Of a stretch of 7,008 nucleotides of DNA, positions 5,490 to 7,008 are shown in pieces. How positions within the stretch are numbered: position 1 is the stretch's first letter; every line of letters begins with the position of its first letter. A model generated the notes under the pieces. It was not told the origin of the DNA. It made no database searches and saw only the letters and a program-made list of their open reading frames with translations. The translations under genes and the position numbers were made by a program. Origin of the DNA: Propionibacteriaceae bacterium (GTDB lineage: Bacteria; Actinomycetota; Actinomycetes; Propionibacteriales; Propionibacteriaceae); assembly GCA_031254155.1 (NCBI GenBank), contig JAIRVA010000280.1:1-7008 (forward strand), in the 5' to 3' direction.

Positions 5490-7008
5490 CTACTTCAGGA
5501 ACGAACGGACGTTGGCCCCCAGGGCGTTGAGCCGTTCGGGGAGTTCTTCGTACCCCCGCGTGATGACGTACGTGTCCTCTAGCACCGTCTCGCCGCGGGC
5601 CCCGAGCGCCGCCAGGAACAGGCAGACCGCGGGGCGGAGGGCCGGGGGACAGCCGATCTCGCCGCCGCCGCGCCACCTCGTCGGGCCGGTGACCATGACG
5701 CGGTGGGGGTCGAGGAGGACGATGTCCGCGCCCAGCTTGTTGAGCCCCATCAGGTGGATCACCCGGTGGTCGTACACCCAGTCGAAGATCGTCGTCGTCC
5801 CCTGCGCCATCGCCGCGATGACGGCGAAGAACGGCAAGTTGTCGATGTTGAGGCCGGGGAACGGCATCGGGTGGATCTTGTCGACCGGGGCGACCAGTTT
5901 GGACGGACGGATTGTCAGGTCGACCAGACGGGTCATCTGGTTGCGCGACTTGTACTCGTCGGTCATGGTGTAGTTGAGCTTCATCGTCTCGAGGATCGCG
6001 AGTTCGATCTCCATGAACTCGACCGGTACGCGGGTGATCGTCAGTTCCGATTCCGTCGCCACGGCGGCGGTCAGCAGGCTCATCGCTTCGATGGGGTCTT
6101 CCGAGATGTCGTACGCCACATCGACGTCGACGTCGTCCACCCCGTGGATGGTGAGGGTCGTCGAGCCGATGCCCTCGATGACGACCCCCAGGTGCGTGAT
6201 GAAGTCGCAGAGGTCCTGGACCATGTAGTTCGAGCTGGCGTTGCGAATGATCGTCACCCCGGGTGTCCGGGCCGCCGCCATGATGGCGTTTTCGGTCACG
6301 GTGTCGCCGCGCTCGATGAGGGCGAACTGGCGGACGGGCTTCGTCGGCGGGATGACGTCGCAGTGGTAGTACCCCTCGGTCGCCTCGACCGACAACCCGA
6401 GGTGGCGGAGCGCCTGGAGGTGCGGCTCGACGGTCCGGGTACCCAGGTTGCAGCCGCCGGCGTACGGCAGGGCAAACGTCGGGAACAGGTGCATCAGGGG
6501 GCCGAGGAAGAGCAGGATGCTCCGCGTCCGCCGGGCGGCCTCGACGTTCATGGCCGCGAGGTCAAGCTCGTCCGGGGGAGTGATGCTGAGGTCTTGGCGG
6601 TCGGGACCCCACTCGCACTCGACACCGATGCTGGTCAGGACCTCGACGATCCGGTTGACCTCTTCGATGTGGGCGATACCGCGCAGGGTGGTCCGGCCGC
6701 GGTTCAGGAGCGAGGCGCAGAGGGTCGAGACCGCCGCGTTTTTGCTGGTCCGCGTTTCGATGCTCCCGTGCAACCGGTGGCCGCCCTGGATCCAGAAGTT
6801 CAATGACCCGCTGCCCGGTGTCAGCAGGCGTTTGCCGAGCACCTCGGAAATGCGGTTCACCATGTCGAGGGACAGGTTTTGGTTGCCCGCCTCAATCCGC
6901 CCGATCGCACTCTGTGAGGTGTTGAGGGCCCGGGCCAGGTCCTGCTGGGTCATGCCGCGGCCGAGCCGGGCCTCCCGGACGAGCAGGCCGATAGTCTGTG
7001 CTGATGTC
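5490..7008 (-). CDS. murA: HTH(XRE)-MurA fusion: UDP-GlcNAc 1-carboxyvinyltransferase with N-terminal DNA-binding domain (5' end outside window)
   Basis: MurA adds enolpyruvyl from PEP to UDP-N-acetylglucosamine, the first committed step of peptidoglycan precursor synthesis. The first ATG in the window is at 6953, but the frame stays open to the edge and the 18 codons before it read TSAQTIGLLVREARLGRG, which is exactly helix 1 of an XRE/Cro-type HTH. The true start is therefore beyond 7008. Numbering from that ATG, the HTH continues as MTQQDLARALNTSQSAIGRI (1-20) to about residue 40. The enolpyruvyl transferase domain (about 51-487) has K71-N72 (TSKNAA), the catalytic-loop Cys168 (AGGCNLGTRTVEP), D371 (PFPGLNIDN) and R440 (PPALR), equivalents of E. 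coli K22/N23, C115, D305 and R397. All key residues are present, so an active enzyme is expected. I recall similar HTH-fused MurA proteins from Streptomyces. Whether this is the sole or a second MurA cannot be seen here. Confidence 0.9.
   Translation of the reverse strand, partial: TSAQTIGLLVREARLGRGMTQQDLARALNTSQSAIGRIEAGNQNLSLDMVNRISEVLGKRLLTPGSGSLNFWIQGGHRLHGSIETRTSKNAAVSTLCASLLNRGRTTLRGIAHIEEVNRIVEVLTSIGVECEWGPDRQDLSITPPDELDLAAMNVEAARRTRSILLFLGPLMHLFPTFALPYAGGCNLGTRTVEPHLQALRHLGLSVEATEGYYHCDVIPPTKPVRQFALIERGDTVTENAIMAAARTPGVTIIRNASSNYMVQDLCDFITHLGVVIEGIGSTTLTIHGVDDVDVDVAYDISEDPIEAMSLLTAAVATESELTITRVPVEFMEIELAILETMKLNYTMTDEYKSRNQMTRLVDLTIRPSKLVAPVDKIHPMPFPGLNIDNLPFFAVIAAMAQGTTTIFDWVYDHRVIHLMGLNKLGADIVLLDPHRVMVTGPTRWRGGGEIGCPPALRPAVCLFLAALGARGETVLEDTYVITRGYEELPERLNALGANVRSFLK

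Noticed and set aside
5703..6806. 367-codon frame on the + strand opposite the MurA gene
   Set aside because: Antisense shadow dominated by D, V, R, H and G, while the opposite strand encodes every MurA catalytic motif.

Overview
The window is high-GC actinobacterial chromosome. The base composition, the strong G/C bias at third codon positions, a polyprenol-phosphate-mannose synthase beside an apolipoprotein N-acyltransferase, and the actinobacteria-specific RNA polymerase factor RbpA all point to Actinomycetes. The genus cannot be fixed from this sequence. The unfused lnt/ppm1 pair differs from Mycobacterium tuberculosis, where the two activities are one polypeptide. No mobile element, rRNA, tRNA or CRISPR array is visible, and the genes look like ordinary, well-kept chromosomal genes.

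Layout from left to right. (1) A + strand pair: the 3' part of lnt, cut by the left window edge, followed closely by ppm1. (2) rbpA on the - strand, converging on ppm1 with a 15-bp overlap of the coding ends. (3) A roughly 200-bp leader and promoter region upstream of rbpA. It holds a textbook SigR/SigH-type promoter (GGGAAT-N18-GTTG), three hairpins including a perfect 15-bp inverted repeat, and a possible small upstream ORF. (4) A - strand two-gene operon, a glycerophosphodiester phosphodiesterase followed by an Atg22/UMF1-like MFS transporter, coupled by an ATGA overlap. (5) A 95-bp divergent intergenic region. (6) pdxY (pyridoxal kinase) on +. (7) An HTH-MurA fusion gene on -, converging on pdxY with a 6-bp gap and running off the right window edge.

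Functionally, the left part concerns the cell envelope: lipoprotein N-acylation, and the mannose donor for lipoglycans and protein mannosylation. The centre couples transcription-machinery control (RbpA), apparently under thiol-oxidative stress control, to a structured mRNA leader. The phosphodiesterase/transporter pair probably handles phospholipid head-group breakdown products. pdxY is a cofactor salvage gene. The last gene is a peptidoglycan-precursor enzyme (MurA) carrying an N-terminal XRE-type DNA-binding domain. The least understood items are this DNA-binding MurA and the stress-promoter, hairpin and small-ORF arrangement in front of a short, divergent rbpA.
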